Source of the DNA: Oscillospiraceae bacterium
GTDB lineage: Bacteria > Bacillota > Clostridia > Oscillospirales > CAG-272
Length of the DNA stretch: 64,000 nucleotides
Assembly (NCBI GenBank): GCA_015064155.1
Contig: SVST01000010.1
Coordinates: 1-64,000 of the forward strand
Reading direction: 5' to 3'
Part shown: positions 38,130-49,080 of the stretch, piece after piece
How the letters are laid out: each line of letters begins with the position of its first letter
Numbering within the stretch: position 1 is the stretch's first letter
The notes under the pieces: model-generated
Seen by the model: the letters and a program-made list of their open reading frames with translations, nothing else
What the model was told of the DNA's origin: nothing
Database searches by the model: none
Program-made: the position numbers and the translations under genes

Positions 38130-39464
38130 TTAAAGAATCCAGAACACAAAGAACATCATCGCAAAGGTTGCGTGATTGTAAATAGACAGTGTAAAGGCGA
38201 AGAACAGATACAAAACTTTCAAGCAAAGCGAAACCTTGCGGTAACGCGAGTTCTTATCGCCCGCAAGTGTTCTGAAGAACGAACGTACGACAAAGAACAG
38301 CAAAATCGCAGCTCCCACATATCCAAAGCGCAGCAAAAAGTCAATATAGGTGTTATGCGATGCACCGCAATGGAGGGATGGAGGAATCAACGTATTTCCA
38401 CCGAACAGGATCCGAAGCGGGCTCTGGCGATGGATATATCCCAGATAAATTTCTGCATTTGAGCTTCGTCCCGTGGTCAGAGTGGAATAGTCATCGTTGA
38501 CAAGAGCAAGATATTTGGATTCCATACGTGCAATATAAGCATCCAGATTCTTAATCCGATACTCGGGGGGCAGAAGCAGATAAATTTGCACCAACAGCAG
38601 GATGAACAAGACCACCAGAATGGCATTGCGCAGCTTTTTCTCCAGTTTGACATTGGTAAAGACCGAAAGCAACAGAACCACGATCAATGCAATAAAGCCT
38701 GTGGTAGAAAGTGTTACCAGCATTGCGCTGATCATCAGCCCGGCAAAGATCCAGCACAGGATCCGGTTGACCGATCGGCAGTTAAACGCGCTTGCGACAC
38801 CCGTGCACAACAGCAGGCACGAGAAGTTTGCATCTCCCACGCCAACACCGAGGGTTCCGCGTCGAATGATCGACATATTCTCCTCGTCCTGGAAGGTTAC
38901 ACCGCCCGTGATGCAAGTATGCAACGCGATCAGTCCCACGATGATCATGATGGCAAAGGTCAGCTTTTCGATCATTTCTTCTTTTCTGTCGCGGTATTGA
39001 CAGAATTGAAGCACCAGCGCAAAGGCAAACAGGAAGGTATAGAATACCGACGGCATGTCCATAAATCCTACCAGGAACAGCTGCAACAGCATCACCAGCG
39101 CCAAGGAAGCACACAAAAAGGATTTGATCATCGTGCTCAGCTTGACTTGTAAAACAAGATCCACCGCGATAAACGCGAACAAGAGCTGCTGAAAGGACAC
39201 CGACGAGATCAAAACCGCCTTCAGGTCGGTGTTTGCAAGGATGATGAAAACAGTTACGAAAATGGTTTCTCTTTTGATGAAGTACAGATATCCCAAGAGA
39301 AGAGCGATGATCGGTCCCATGAACCGATACATAGGATACTGCAAAAAGACTATTTCGGTACAAATCAAAAGCAACCAAAATAAGGGGTTAGAAAACAGTG
39401 ACCGTTTTCGGGTCCGCGCCTCCGATTCGGGGGTGGGATGAAATGGATTCAGAACATTCGTCAT
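38130..39464 (-). CDS. O-antigen polymerase/ligase-like membrane protein (Wzy candidate)
   Basis: Polytopic protein with large loop ...GGNTLIPPSLHCGASHNTYIDFLLRFGYVGAAILLFF (Wzy_C-like). Confidence 0.85.
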   Translation of the reverse strand: MTNVLNPFHPTPESEARTRKRSLFSNPLFWLLLICTEIVFLQYPMYRFMGPIIALLLGYLYFIKRETIFVTVFIILANTDLKAVLISSVSFQQLLFAFIAVDLVLQVKLSTMIKSFLCASLALVMLLQLFLVGFMDMPSVFYTFLFAFALVLQFCQYRDRKEEMIEKLTFAIMIIVGLIALHTCITGGVTFQDEENMSIIRRGTLGVGVGDANFSCLLLCTGVASAFNCRSVNRILCWIFAGLMISAMLVTLSTTGFIALIVVLLLSVFTNVKLEKKLRNAILVVLFILLLVQIYLLLPPEYRIKNLDAYIARMESKYLALVNDDYSTLTTGRSSNAEIYLGYIHRQSPLRILFGGNTLIPPSLHCGASHNTYIDFLLRFGYVGAAILLFFVVRSFFRTLAGDKNSRYRKVSLCLKVLYLFFAFTLSIYNHATFAMMFFVFWIL

Positions 39465-40633
39465 ACAGTTTCTCCGTATATCAAATCTATTGCGGTACGC
39501 AAGATTCTTTCATTGTCATATTGGAACGCCCGCGCACCCTGCTTCAACGTTTCCCATGCCATAGGATCATTGAGCAAAGCGCGAATTGCATTGCCAAGTG
39601 ATTCCGCGTTCTTTTTGCAAATGATACCGTTTATGCCGTGCGACACAACCTCGTGTGCCGAATCATAATCGGTTGTGATGACGGGAACATCAAGAATCAA
39701 TGCTTCATTTGCCACCATGGGCTGTGCCTCGTATTCCGAGGAAATCACCAAAAGATCGGCCTGCCTCAGCAAGGGATACGGATTTTCCAACGCTCCCGTC
39801 ATGGTAACAGAGTCCTTTACTCCAAGCTCCAAGCGGAGCTTTTCAAGCTTTGCCTGCTCCACTCCCGAGCCTACAAGATACCAGTGGAATGCGTACCCTT
39901 CCCTTTGCAGCATTGCCGCTGCCTCAAGGCATCTCTCATAGCGTTTTTCGGGAGACAGCCGCCCCACAGACACCAGCTTAAAGCCGTCTTTTGTGGGATA
40001 GTCCCCCTTCGCCTTTTCCAAAATCTGTTGCACGTTCATGGGGTTATTGAGAACCGTTACCCGATCGGAAAGGCGCGGCTGTCCGTTGCAGAATGCCTTT
40101 GCCGGTGCATTGGCAACGCAAACGATCCGGTCAAATCGCGCGTAGGTCTGATAGACCGCCTCGGGTGAGAGATTGACAGTAAAACGGTCGTAAACAGTGT
40201 GCACCCATGCCACTTTTTTGGCAGCGGGAATATATTTGGCAAAATCGGTTGTGATATTTTCCTGATAAGAAACCACGGCATCATATCCCTTGATCCCCTT
40301 ACCCACACGCTGAAAAATCGATTCCTGAACTCGATCCTGTGAGCGCACGCGCTTGAGAAAGCTCAAATATGCACGGTAAATAATACCCTTGAGTCCGAAC
40401 CTTTGCTTCACTGCCGAGCCCTCGCAAAGGCTGGCAGAGAGCCTGAAGGATTCGGGCACTACATGTGCCGCCTCCTTTGCCTCTTTCAAAAAGATCCCTC
40501 GATGCTGCATCAAATAGAGATCCGCCTCGTAGCCCTTGTCTTTCAGCATATAAAGCATGTTCAAAAGTGACGTTGCCGACCCGCCGTGATTCATATCCTT
40601 GATCACGAACAATACCCTTTTACTCACGTACAT
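39461..40633 (-). CDS. Glycosyltransferase, GT4 type
   Basis: LVSVGRLSPEKRYERCLEAAAML; LLVISSEYEAQPMVANEALILDVPVITTDY. Confidence 0.9.
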   Translation of the reverse strand: MYVSKRVLFVIKDMNHGGSATSLLNMLYMLKDKGYEADLYLMQHRGIFLKEAKEAAHVVPESFRLSASLCEGSAVKQRFGLKGIIYRAYLSFLKRVRSQDRVQESIFQRVGKGIKGYDAVVSYQENITTDFAKYIPAAKKVAWVHTVYDRFTVNLSPEAVYQTYARFDRIVCVANAPAKAFCNGQPRLSDRVTVLNNPMNVQQILEKAKGDYPTKDGFKLVSVGRLSPEKRYERCLEAAAMLQREGYAFHWYLVGSGVEQAKLEKLRLELGVKDSVTMTGALENPYPLLRQADLLVISSEYEAQPMVANEALILDVPVITTDYDSAHEVVSHGINGIICKKNAESLGNAIRALLNDPMAWETLKQGARAFQYDNERILRTAIDLIYGETV

Positions 40634-40681
40634 CCTCCTCGGAGCTTGCCCGCTTTTTCGCTGCCGCTCCCCATATGACCC

Positions 40682-41845
40682 TTATCGGATCTTGATATTT
40701 TTCAAGAAAGCATCCATTGCACCGATGTAGTTCCGATAGTCGAACGCATCCAATGCAACCTGTCTACTTCCCTCTCTCAATTGCAAATACGCATCCGCAG
40801 AAAGCTCCAAAGCACGTCTGTACGCCTTGGTACAGGATTCCACGGTTTCCGACTCACAAACGATACCGGTTTTTCCATCGATGATATAGTCTGCAAGGTC
40901 TCCCGTATGATTGGCAATAACGGGCGTTCCGCATGCCATACTCTCGCCCACCTTGGTGGAAAAGCCCGCATTTGCATTGCGCGTATTTTCCCGCAAGAGG
41001 ACCGTATAGTCGGCAGCGTAGATCTGCGCCTTGATCTCAGCCTGCGGAACACGTCCGCAGATCTCCAAAGAATCCCCCACACAGGAAAGGAACTCGTCGG
41101 TCAGCCCCAGCGCCTTGAGTTGCCCCTCCTTGACACCGTAGATACGGAATCGGATCCTTGCTCTTTCCTGGGAGGTCAATTCCCCCAGCGCATAGATCGC
41201 GTTCATGATGCAATCCTTACGTGCGGGTGAGCCGGCATAAAGAACCGTTACTCGCTCATTCGGTGTATGTACACCGTCGGCATAAGCCTCCCTATCCACG
41301 ATCGTGGGAATAAACAAGGAATTACATCCCTGACGGCGGTAATATTTTTCCAGATACGTACTAATCGAAATCACGTTCTTGCTCTTTCGATTGACAAAAC
41401 GCATCACATATTCACAGTAAAGAAAACGGTAGAAATACTTGTAGCCGTAGTTATGGATATTGTACCACTCCACAAGGCTTCTCACGAAAGAAACCCGATG
41501 CTGCTTTGCATATTTGTACAAAAATTTGTGTGCATACAGCTCGGTGCTGTTAAAGGCAGAAATGATCAGGTCGCCCTCGCCAATACCCTCTACGCTTTTT
41601 TTCACGTAGTTCAAATGATTCTGCTTTCGTTTGAAGTGTGCCGAAAAGCCGTGTCCCTTCAGCTCCGAAAAGGTGTAGGAACGAATGCCCTCTTCTTCAT
41701 ATACACAACCGTTCTCCGTTCCGACACCGTGCAGCTCTACCGTGTATCCAAGCTCCCTCAGCATGTGCGCAAAATGGATCAAGCGGATGCCGTTCGCCAC
41801 GTTGTGGGTAGGCATATGATAACAATAGATGAGTGCTTTTTTCAT
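40682..41845 (-). CDS. Glycosyltransferase, GT4-like
   Basis: VTVLYAGSPARKD; NANAGFSTKVGESMACGTPVIANHTGDLADYI. Confidence 0.85.
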   Translation of the reverse strand: MKKALIYCYHMPTHNVANGIRLIHFAHMLRELGYTVELHGVGTENGCVYEEEGIRSYTFSELKGHGFSAHFKRKQNHLNYVKKSVEGIGEGDLIISAFNSTELYAHKFLYKYAKQHRVSFVRSLVEWYNIHNYGYKYFYRFLYCEYVMRFVNRKSKNVISISTYLEKYYRRQGCNSLFIPTIVDREAYADGVHTPNERVTVLYAGSPARKDCIMNAIYALGELTSQERARIRFRIYGVKEGQLKALGLTDEFLSCVGDSLEICGRVPQAEIKAQIYAADYTVLLRENTRNANAGFSTKVGESMACGTPVIANHTGDLADYIIDGKTGIVCESETVESCTKAYRRALELSADAYLQLREGSRQVALDAFDYRNYIGAMDAFLKNIKIR

Positions 41846-41881
41846 ATTCGGTCTCTCCTTTATCCGATCTTTTGCAAGCGG

Positions 41882-42979
41882 TTATGCATTGGGCTGCTCC
41901 TCGATCAAGCGGATCAAGGTATCAAATGACTTTTTATCGTCGCACAGATCGGCAACCTTACGCTGTCCGTCACGTGCCATTGCAGAGATCTCCTCTGCCG
42001 TCATATCGGTCAAATGTAAAATATGCTTTGCCATCTCGTCGGCATTGCCCACGGGCGTCAAATATCCGTTCACACCGTGGTCAATGATGTCCTTCGGACC
42101 CGTGCGGCAGTCGGTGGACACCGCAATCAGACCGATCACCATCGCTTCCAAAAGGGCATTCGGCATGCCCTCGTAATCCGACGACATCAAAAAGGCATCG
42201 TGTTTTTTCATTTCGAGGTGCATCGTCGAGCTTTTTCCCATCAGGAACACATTGTCCTGTAAGCCCATCTCGGTGATTCGATCCTGCACCGCCTTTTCAT
42301 TCTGTTCGGTTCCGCCGCCATAGATCGACAGCGTGATATCGGGCTTTTCAGCCAGTGCCTTTTTGAAGGCATCGAGCATCATAGGATAATTTTTTTGCGA
42401 TGTAATTCTGCCTGCCGCCACAAAGCGTCTGATCTTTGGCGGAAACTCGGTCTTGGCATTGGCATAGCAATTCGGAGAAACGGGATTGGTGATCACGATC
42501 GCTTTTTTTGCAACCTTTTCACTGAAAAAGGTCTGTTGCTCGGGGGTCTGTACGATAAACGCATTGCAACGCTTAAAGCATTTTTTCCAAAGAAATTTTA
42601 CCTTTTTGTCGGTGATCTCGTGCCACGGGCTGTTACGCACGGTTTCCACACGGTACAGCTTCAGTCCAATCGTAGCAAACATCATCCAGATTTGAATGGT
42701 CGGCAAAAAGCTGAATAACAGATCGGGATTTATACTCTTTACAATCTCACGTGTTTTTTTCAAGCGTTTCAGATACGGGATCGCCGCATAGTCCTTCGGT
42801 GTTGCCGCAATCGGATGGATCACTGCCGACTCAGGAATCTCGTATTCATTATCAGTACGGCCGTGAATCAAAAGATGCACGTCATATCCCTGTTCGATCA
42901 GTTTTTTCGTCCACACCGATACCACACGCTCAGCACCGCCGCCGCCCAAGGTACCGATTGCAATCAAAATCCTTTTCAT
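41882..42979 (-). CDS. Glycosyltransferase, GT4 type
   Basis: GTLGGGGAERVVSVWTKKL; FVAAGRITSQKNYPMMLDAF; YEGMPNALLEAMVIGLIAVSTDCRTGPKDII. Confidence 0.92.
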   Translation of the reverse strand: MKRILIAIGTLGGGGAERVVSVWTKKLIEQGYDVHLLIHGRTDNEYEIPESAVIHPIAATPKDYAAIPYLKRLKKTREIVKSINPDLLFSFLPTIQIWMMFATIGLKLYRVETVRNSPWHEITDKKVKFLWKKCFKRCNAFIVQTPEQQTFFSEKVAKKAIVITNPVSPNCYANAKTEFPPKIRRFVAAGRITSQKNYPMMLDAFKKALAEKPDITLSIYGGGTEQNEKAVQDRITEMGLQDNVFLMGKSSTMHLEMKKHDAFLMSSDYEGMPNALLEAMVIGLIAVSTDCRTGPKDIIDHGVNGYLTPVGNADEMAKHILHLTDMTAEEISAMARDGQRKVADLCDDKKSFDTLIRLIEEQPNA

Positions 42980-43007
42980 GCCTGCTCCCTGCCTTTTCTA
43001 AAAAATA

Positions 43008-44108
43008 TTATTTGGAACGGTAGATCTCGCAATAATCCTCTGTCATCTTTTGTGCCGAGAAACGAACCGATTCCTCCTTTGCCGCGCGTCCGAGCTTTGC
43101 TCGCAGCTCGACATCGTTCGTCATGCGCTCCAGTGCATCCGCCAGTGCATCTTCGTTCACGTCGATCAGCAACCCGTGCGTTTCATTGACGATCATATCG
43201 GGAATACCGCCCACGTTCGATGCAATAATAGGAAGACCGGACCCCATCGCCTCGGCAACCGTCAACGGAATCCCTTCGTAAAGCGACGGCAAAATAAAGA
43301 CATCAGCCTTTTGCAAATATTCAAAAACGTTCGATTGCTTGCCCCAGAACACCACGTTCTCCTGCAAGCCAAGCTCGGCTACCAAAGCCTCGATCTCCGC
43401 GCGCTTGTCACCGTCTCCAACCAACCAAAGTCGGCTGTCGGGATGCTTTTGGCAATATTTTGCATAGCCCTTGATCATTCCCACGTGATTTTTGGCTTCT
43501 TCAAAACGGCCGATGTGCAGAATGGTAGCAGCGCCCTTGATGCTGTAGTCACTCTTGGGAATGCATCTGTCCAACGTCACACCGTTATAAACGATCGGGA
43601 TCTTTGCCGCCTTGATCTTGTAAGTATCCACAATGGTTTGCTGCACGATCGTGCTCAGTGCCACGGGTTTGATACGACACAGCTTATAAGACAGCAGATT
43701 GACGTATTTATCGGCAGAACCGCTTTCCTTTTGGGCGATACTGTGCACGGTGTGCAAAATCTTTGCATGCAGACCAAACGCAGCGGGAGTCACGTATTTG
43801 AGAACATGCAAATGCGTATGGATCACGTCGGGACGCTCGACTTTCAGAATTTTACGGAGCTTGCGATAGACCGAACGGTCAAACCCGCCCTTTTTCCCGA
43901 GATAGTGAATCTTGATCCCCGCTTCCTCCATTTGCTCTGAGAGTGCGGTCTGTGTATCGTACAAACAGATCACCGACACGTCGATCCCGTTTCTTTTTAA
44001 TTCACAGCTCAGATTTTTGCACATTACCTCCGCGCCCGCAAACGACAGACTCGGAATCACCTGTATTACCTTCATGCCTTGCTCCTTTCGCACGTTATTT
44101 TCCATCAA
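43008..44108 (-). CDS. Glycosyltransferase, GT4 type
   Basis: IPSLSFAGAEVMCKNLSCELKR; YEGIPLTVAEAMGSGLPIIASNVGGIPDMI. Confidence 0.92.
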   Translation of the reverse strand: MMENNVRKEQGMKVIQVIPSLSFAGAEVMCKNLSCELKRNGIDVSVICLYDTQTALSEQMEEAGIKIHYLGKKGGFDRSVYRKLRKILKVERPDVIHTHLHVLKYVTPAAFGLHAKILHTVHSIAQKESGSADKYVNLLSYKLCRIKPVALSTIVQQTIVDTYKIKAAKIPIVYNGVTLDRCIPKSDYSIKGAATILHIGRFEEAKNHVGMIKGYAKYCQKHPDSRLWLVGDGDKRAEIEALVAELGLQENVVFWGKQSNVFEYLQKADVFILPSLYEGIPLTVAEAMGSGLPIIASNVGGIPDMIVNETHGLLIDVNEDALADALERMTNDVELRAKLGRAAKEESVRFSAQKMTEDYCEIYRSK

Positions 44109-45160
44109 AGTTCATAATACTGACCAAGCAATGCCTTTTTATAAGGCTCAATTGCATTGATCTTCTCTGCTTTTTGGCGCGCATTCTCAGAAAGCTTACC
44201 GTACAGTATCTCATCGGAAACGATCTTAGCAAGCTTTTCTGCCAGCCCTTCATCCGAGTCGCTCAAATATCCGTTTTCATCGTCCAAAACAAGATCCTTG
44301 AGTCCGTCGGTAGGTGTACTTACAATCGGAACCCCCAGCGCCATTGCTTCCAATGCGCACATCGGGGTTCCCTCCCAACGGGAGGTCATTACCATTGCCT
44401 TGGAATCGTGCATCAACTTCAAAGGGTTTTTCATAAAGCCCAAAAACGTGACGTTTTCGTCCAGCTTCAACTCTTTGCAAAGCTGCTTGGTTTCTTCCTC
44501 CATATCTCCCGTTCCCGCAACTGCAATCCGGACGTTTGGCAACCGATCTACCAAAAGACGCATCACTTGAATCATTCTTTGCGGATGCTTGGGATAGGTC
44601 AAGCGTCCTACGTAAACGACGTCATAAGCGTACTTCGAGGAATCCTCTTTCATCCGTTCATACAAAGCCGTCACATCGATGATGTTATACAAGATCGTGC
44701 TTTTCTTTTGAAACCTCTTGTGAAAGAAATATCCCTCAAATGCGCTGTTGGATACCCAAAAGATATGCTTTGCTTTTTTTGCCGCATACAAATATGCAAT
44801 CGACTTGAAATTCAAGCCGCGTGAATCAAAGGCATTGTTATGGATGTGCGAAATCAGCGTAATCTTTCCGCATGCACGGGAAGCAACGAAGCTCGCACGC
44901 ATATCATGTGCATGGATCACATCGGGCTTTTGCTCTCGGATTACACGCTTTACCTCGGAAACCGAAAGCTCCGAAATGGGACAAAATGCAATTCCACGGG
45001 CGTCGAGATCTTCATGGATCTGTCCTTCGCGACTGCAATAGACCATCTCTACGTCGGGTTCATCCCGCATCATGCCGATGATTTGACAAACCACGTTCTC
45101 AGCCCCTGAGAAGCGATTGCTTTGCAACAAATGCAATACCTTCTTCTTTTGCCTTTCCAT
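44105..45160 (-). CDS. Glycosyltransferase, GT4 type
   Basis: LQSNRFSGAENVVCQI; VYVGRLTYPKHPQRMIQVM; WEGTPMCALEAMALGVPIVSTP. Confidence 0.92.
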   Translation of the reverse strand: MERQKKKVLHLLQSNRFSGAENVVCQIIGMMRDEPDVEMVYCSREGQIHEDLDARGIAFCPISELSVSEVKRVIREQKPDVIHAHDMRASFVASRACGKITLISHIHNNAFDSRGLNFKSIAYLYAAKKAKHIFWVSNSAFEGYFFHKRFQKKSTILYNIIDVTALYERMKEDSSKYAYDVVYVGRLTYPKHPQRMIQVMRLLVDRLPNVRIAVAGTGDMEEETKQLCKELKLDENVTFLGFMKNPLKLMHDSKAMVMTSRWEGTPMCALEAMALGVPIVSTPTDGLKDLVLDDENGYLSDSDEGLAEKLAKIVSDEILYGKLSENARQKAEKINAIEPYKKALLGQYYEL

Positions 45161-45179
45161 ATCTGCTCACCTCATACTA

Positions 45180-46325
45180 TCATTTCAAAATCTCGCGATA
45201 GATTGCTTCAAGTTCTCCTTTAACCACCGAAAATTCGTACTCCTTGATCTTCTCAAGGTTATGGGCTTTCATTTCCGTCTGCAGGATTTTATTGTCTGCC
45301 AAGGAACCGATTGCATCGGCAAAAGCCTCCGTGTCGGTCGGCAAGCAGGTATATCCACCCTTTTCGTGATCCACCAAGTCAACGTTTCCGCGAATCTTGC
45401 TGACCACACAAGGCAGTCCGCTTGCCATTGCTTCCATAATCGAACGCGAAAGCCCCTCGCGGAAGGACGGCATCACAAAGCAATCCGAGGCTTGATACAG
45501 CTCCTTGACGTCGGTGCGATAACCGAGAAAATGTACGTTATCATGAAGTCCCGCATCATCCGCCTGCTTTTGCAAAACCTCCTTTTGATCGCCTACACCG
45601 CACAAAACGTAATGAATCTTGGGATTGCTCAGCCTTTGCATTGCCGAAAGGATCACGCTGTTATTTTTGTTTGTATTCAGCTCGCCTGCCGAGATCAGCA
45701 AAAAAGCGTCGTCTTTGATTCCAAGCTCTGCGCGCTTCTCGTTGCGCAATACGTCACGGTTGAAAGAAAACTGTGCTGTATCAATACCAACACCCGGAAC
45801 AAAACAGATCTTACCACCCTTGCGCAGCTTCATTTTTTTCTTTGCAAACGCATAGTCTTCGGTGTTGATGGTAATCAGCGTGTCGGTATAGTGAGCCAGC
45901 CACTTTTCCACGGGATAGTAGATCATCCAGTTTTTCTTGGGTGCCCCTTTGTAGAAGTGAAAACCATGCACCTGGTAGATCACGCGCTTCACCCCGCACT
46001 TTTTCCCTGCCAATCTACCGAGAATACCGCCAACGGGGGTATTGCAGTGAATCACATCGATCTTGTTTTCCCGAATGATCTGACAAAGCTGTTTGTATGC
46101 CATTCGATTTTGTTTGGAAAAAGGACTCCGTGCCAAATCGATATGCAACAGATGCACTCCGTATTTTTCCTCGTCCTCTCGGATTTCCTCCGACGTGGAT
46201 TTTGCACGATTTGCCGCACTGTAGAATTCCATATCCAATGCCTTTGCCGCTTCAATGGCCGAGCCTGAGAAATTGTATGACATTCTCTTTCCCGCGATAT
46301 TTGTAATATACAATAAGTTCGGCAT
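45180..46325 (-). CDS. Glycosyltransferase, GT4 type
   Basis: LISAGELNTNKNNSVILSAM; FREGLSRSIMEAMASGLPCVVSKIRGNVDLV. Confidence 0.92.
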   Translation of the reverse strand: MPNLLYITNIAGKRMSYNFSGSAIEAAKALDMEFYSAANRAKSTSEEIREDEEKYGVHLLHIDLARSPFSKQNRMAYKQLCQIIRENKIDVIHCNTPVGGILGRLAGKKCGVKRVIYQVHGFHFYKGAPKKNWMIYYPVEKWLAHYTDTLITINTEDYAFAKKKMKLRKGGKICFVPGVGIDTAQFSFNRDVLRNEKRAELGIKDDAFLLISAGELNTNKNNSVILSAMQRLSNPKIHYVLCGVGDQKEVLQKQADDAGLHDNVHFLGYRTDVKELYQASDCFVMPSFREGLSRSIMEAMASGLPCVVSKIRGNVDLVDHEKGGYTCLPTDTEAFADAIGSLADNKILQTEMKAHNLEKIKEYEFSVVKGELEAIYREILK

Positions 46326-46329
46326 CAGA

Positions 46330-47277
46330 TCATCTCCTTAATTCGCTACGAAATGCATTGAGGTCAAACAGTTTTCCATCCACGAAGCTGTTGCTGACGA
46401 GGAACAGATAATATTTTCTGAACCGAAATACCAGCTTGGCCAAGTGACGGTTTTTGACACCTTGATACTTACGCAAAGGTACATCTTTCGCCACGCAGGT
46501 CAGTGTATTCTTTTTTTGGTACAGCTTATCAACCGTGATCCGATCGGTGCGCTCGTCGTACGTCACGGCAAGCGACGTGCGATTCCACTTTCGCCACTTG
46601 AAACGGTATTTGCGCTTGGCAACGCCTTTTTCGTCATAATGGCTCGGTTGATTGATATTGCCAAACAGACCGTTTCCAAGGCTATAGCAAATAAATTTCC
46701 CGTGATATTCTTCAATGGGCTGAATACAGTGCGGATGATGTCCAATCACGAGGTCGGCTCCGTGATCGATCAACCAATGCCCCACCTCGGTCTGACGCGC
46801 CGTTTGATTCGGATGATTTTCGATCCCCCAATGCATCTGCACCACGATCTTGGCAGACGGATGCTCCGTCTTCATCCGCGCGATATCGGCTTCTGCGCGC
46901 GCATAGTCAAAGGAAAAACCGCTGTTGCCCTTCAAATCCATATAGGAAAGCAGACAGACCGACTCGCCAATCACATACGGCTCCGCACCGATGATGCCGA
47001 TCCCCTTTTCTGAAAGGATCTGCTCGGTGTGACCATACCCTGCTTCTCCGAAATCGTAAATATGATTGTTGGCAAGGCTTGCCGCGATCGGTTCTGCACC
47101 AAACAAGGATGCCAGATCGTGATCCTCGGCACATAAATTGATCTTTCCGGGAGTCGGTGTATAGGTCTCTTTCGCACCGATCACATATTCAAAGTTCAGC
47201 ACGTACGGATACGCGGGCTTATATTCACTTTTCAAATCCTTCGCAATCAGCGCAACGTCACCCAAAAAAGTAATCAT
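46330..47277 (-). CDS. CapA-family (PgsA-type) metallophosphatase-like protein
   Basis: ITFLGDVALI; SLANNHIYDFGEAG; VVQMHWGIEN; DLVIGHHPHCIQPIEEYHGKFICYSLGN. Confidence 0.9.
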   Translation of the reverse strand: MITFLGDVALIAKDLKSEYKPAYPYVLNFEYVIGAKETYTPTPGKINLCAEDHDLASLFGAEPIAASLANNHIYDFGEAGYGHTEQILSEKGIGIIGAEPYVIGESVCLLSYMDLKGNSGFSFDYARAEADIARMKTEHPSAKIVVQMHWGIENHPNQTARQTEVGHWLIDHGADLVIGHHPHCIQPIEEYHGKFICYSLGNGLFGNINQPSHYDEKGVAKRKYRFKWRKWNRTSLAVTYDERTDRITVDKLYQKKNTLTCVAKDVPLRKYQGVKNRHLAKLVFRFRKYYLFLVSNSFVDGKLFDLNAFRSELRR

Positions 47278-47286
47278 AAGACCCTC

Positions 47287-48378
47287 TTATTTCTTAAAAA
47301 CTTCGTTCAAAACTCTCTCTGTCAGATCCCCGAACAAAGGACCGTTATCAAACTGATGCAGATTGATTCCACCCTTTCGCATATTTGCCTCTATCAGCAT
47401 TGCATCACCATCGCGGTCGATCGCAATGTCCCAGGAAACAAGACGGAAATGTCCGATCAGAGGATGCGCGCGTTTTACCAACGCCACGGCTTTATCGTAA
47501 GAAGGAACCGAGAAGCCCTCATAGCGAACACCGCTGCTGGGATGCGTTTCGCGCTTTTCACCGGTATAGTAGGTGTAAGAATATTTGTCCAAATAGCCGT
47601 CCGGCTTAATTCCGCAGCTGATACCGCCTGCCGTTACATTGTCAACACGGCTCGAACCGGTTCCCATACGAAGACAAGAAGAAAGGATATAAACACCGTC
47701 GTCCATCAAAATCGAACAAATACGCACGGTATTCACCGAGTCGGGATGCACCTTTGCAATATCGGGATGCTGCTCGATCAGCTTTTGCACGATGTAATCG
47801 TCATACGACGGATCAGTCAAGAAAGCATTGATCTTGTCCTGATCTCCTGCACGGAAAAATTCAATGCCTCTTCCGCTTCCCGTTTCCTGTGAGGGTTTGC
47901 AGATCACCTCGTCAACCGCTGTAATCAGTGCTTTTGCTTGCTCGACAGTCAGCTGTGCGTACTCGGCATCAAACAACAAACCGTTGATCTTGCGAACAAT
48001 CACCTCGGGTTGCTTGATCCCTGCAAAGATCTTGGAATAGTAGTTCTTATCGTTAAATCCATACCCCAGCTTTCTGCTGTTAAAATGCTGGTCAATCTTG
48101 GTATAGTACAGATCGTTGGGGATATATCTGGGATCAAATTTTCCGTTCATTGCAGAATAATACTGCGCCCACTTGGGAGATATTGACTTATAGGGCTTCC
48201 AAAATTCCTTGATTTGCTTTCTCTGCTCCGCGGTCAACTTACACTTACGGTTAAGATAGCGCTTCAAATATTTTCTTTCCTGGTAGTTAGAAATGGTATT
48301 GGCTGCCCAAAGCTCGGGCGTATCCCAAAAATTCATGTAAAAAGATTTCAGTTTCTTACTTACTGCCATTTTTCGCAC
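47287..48378 (-). CDS. Sugar-transfer-associated ATP-grasp domain protein
   Basis: WAQYYSAMNGKFDPRYIPNDLYYTKIDQHFN; ICKPSQETGSGRGIEFF; DIAIDRDGDAMLIEANMRKGG. Confidence 0.85.
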   Translation of the reverse strand: MRKMAVSKKLKSFYMNFWDTPELWAANTISNYQERKYLKRYLNRKCKLTAEQRKQIKEFWKPYKSISPKWAQYYSAMNGKFDPRYIPNDLYYTKIDQHFNSRKLGYGFNDKNYYSKIFAGIKQPEVIVRKINGLLFDAEYAQLTVEQAKALITAVDEVICKPSQETGSGRGIEFFRAGDQDKINAFLTDPSYDDYIVQKLIEQHPDIAKVHPDSVNTVRICSILMDDGVYILSSCLRMGTGSSRVDNVTAGGISCGIKPDGYLDKYSYTYYTGEKRETHPSSGVRYEGFSVPSYDKAVALVKRAHPLIGHFRLVSWDIAIDRDGDAMLIEANMRKGGINLHQFDNGPLFGDLTERVLNEVFKK

Positions 48379-48387
48379 CTCATTTCT

Positions 48388-49068
48388 TTATTTTACCGAA
48401 GTTTTCTCTTCGCTTTTTTCCTTGTTCAGCTCTTCTACGACCACCGACGTCTCGTTTTTGTCAGAGCCTTGGTCGCTTGCCTCGTTGGTATACACGTTTT
48501 CACGCTTGAGCACCGTTGCGATGGTTTTGAAAAAGATTTTAACATCCAATCCAAAAGACACATTATTTGCATACCACGCATCATACAGGCGTTTTTCTCG
48601 CACGCTCAAGCCGTTCCGATAGTATGCCTGCGTATATCCGCTAATACCCGGGCGCACCTTCATTTTGTCCACTTCGTCCGCCTGATAGTTGCTAAGTGCT
48701 CCCCAACCGCTTGCGCGTGGACCGATAAGACTCATATCCCCTTTGATAACATTCAGAATTTGCGGGATCTCATCTATACTGCTCTCTCTCAAGAAGCGAC
48801 CTACTTTCGTCACACGTGGGTCGTCCTTCGCATTATATGTACTACCATCCGGATTCAAAATGTTCTCGCAGTTTACTTTCATAGAACGAAACTTATACAT
48901 GTATATTTTTTTGCTGTTTCTTCCAATCCTCTCGGCCTTATAAAAAATTGGACCTCCATCGTCAAGCTTAATCGCGATTGCAACAACAAACCAAAGCAAG
49001 CAGAAGAAAGGGAATGCCAATAAACTAACAAAAAGGTCAAACACACGCTTCAAAAACGACTTGTACAT
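48388..49068 (-). CDS. Phosphoglycosyl (undecaprenyl-phosphate sugar) transferase, PglC/WcaJ C-terminal type
   Basis: KRVFDLFVSLLAFPFFCLLW; FYKAERIGRNSKKIYMYKFRSM; SSIDEIPQILNVIKGDMSLIGPR. Confidence 0.93.
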   Translation of the reverse strand: MYKSFLKRVFDLFVSLLAFPFFCLLWFVVAIAIKLDDGGPIFYKAERIGRNSKKIYMYKFRSMKVNCENILNPDGSTYNAKDDPRVTKVGRFLRESSIDEIPQILNVIKGDMSLIGPRASGWGALSNYQADEVDKMKVRPGISGYTQAYYRNGLSVREKRLYDAWYANNVSFGLDVKIFFKTIATVLKRENVYTNEASDQGSDKNETSVVVEELNKEKSEEKTSVK

Positions 49069-49080
49069 ACAGAACCTCCT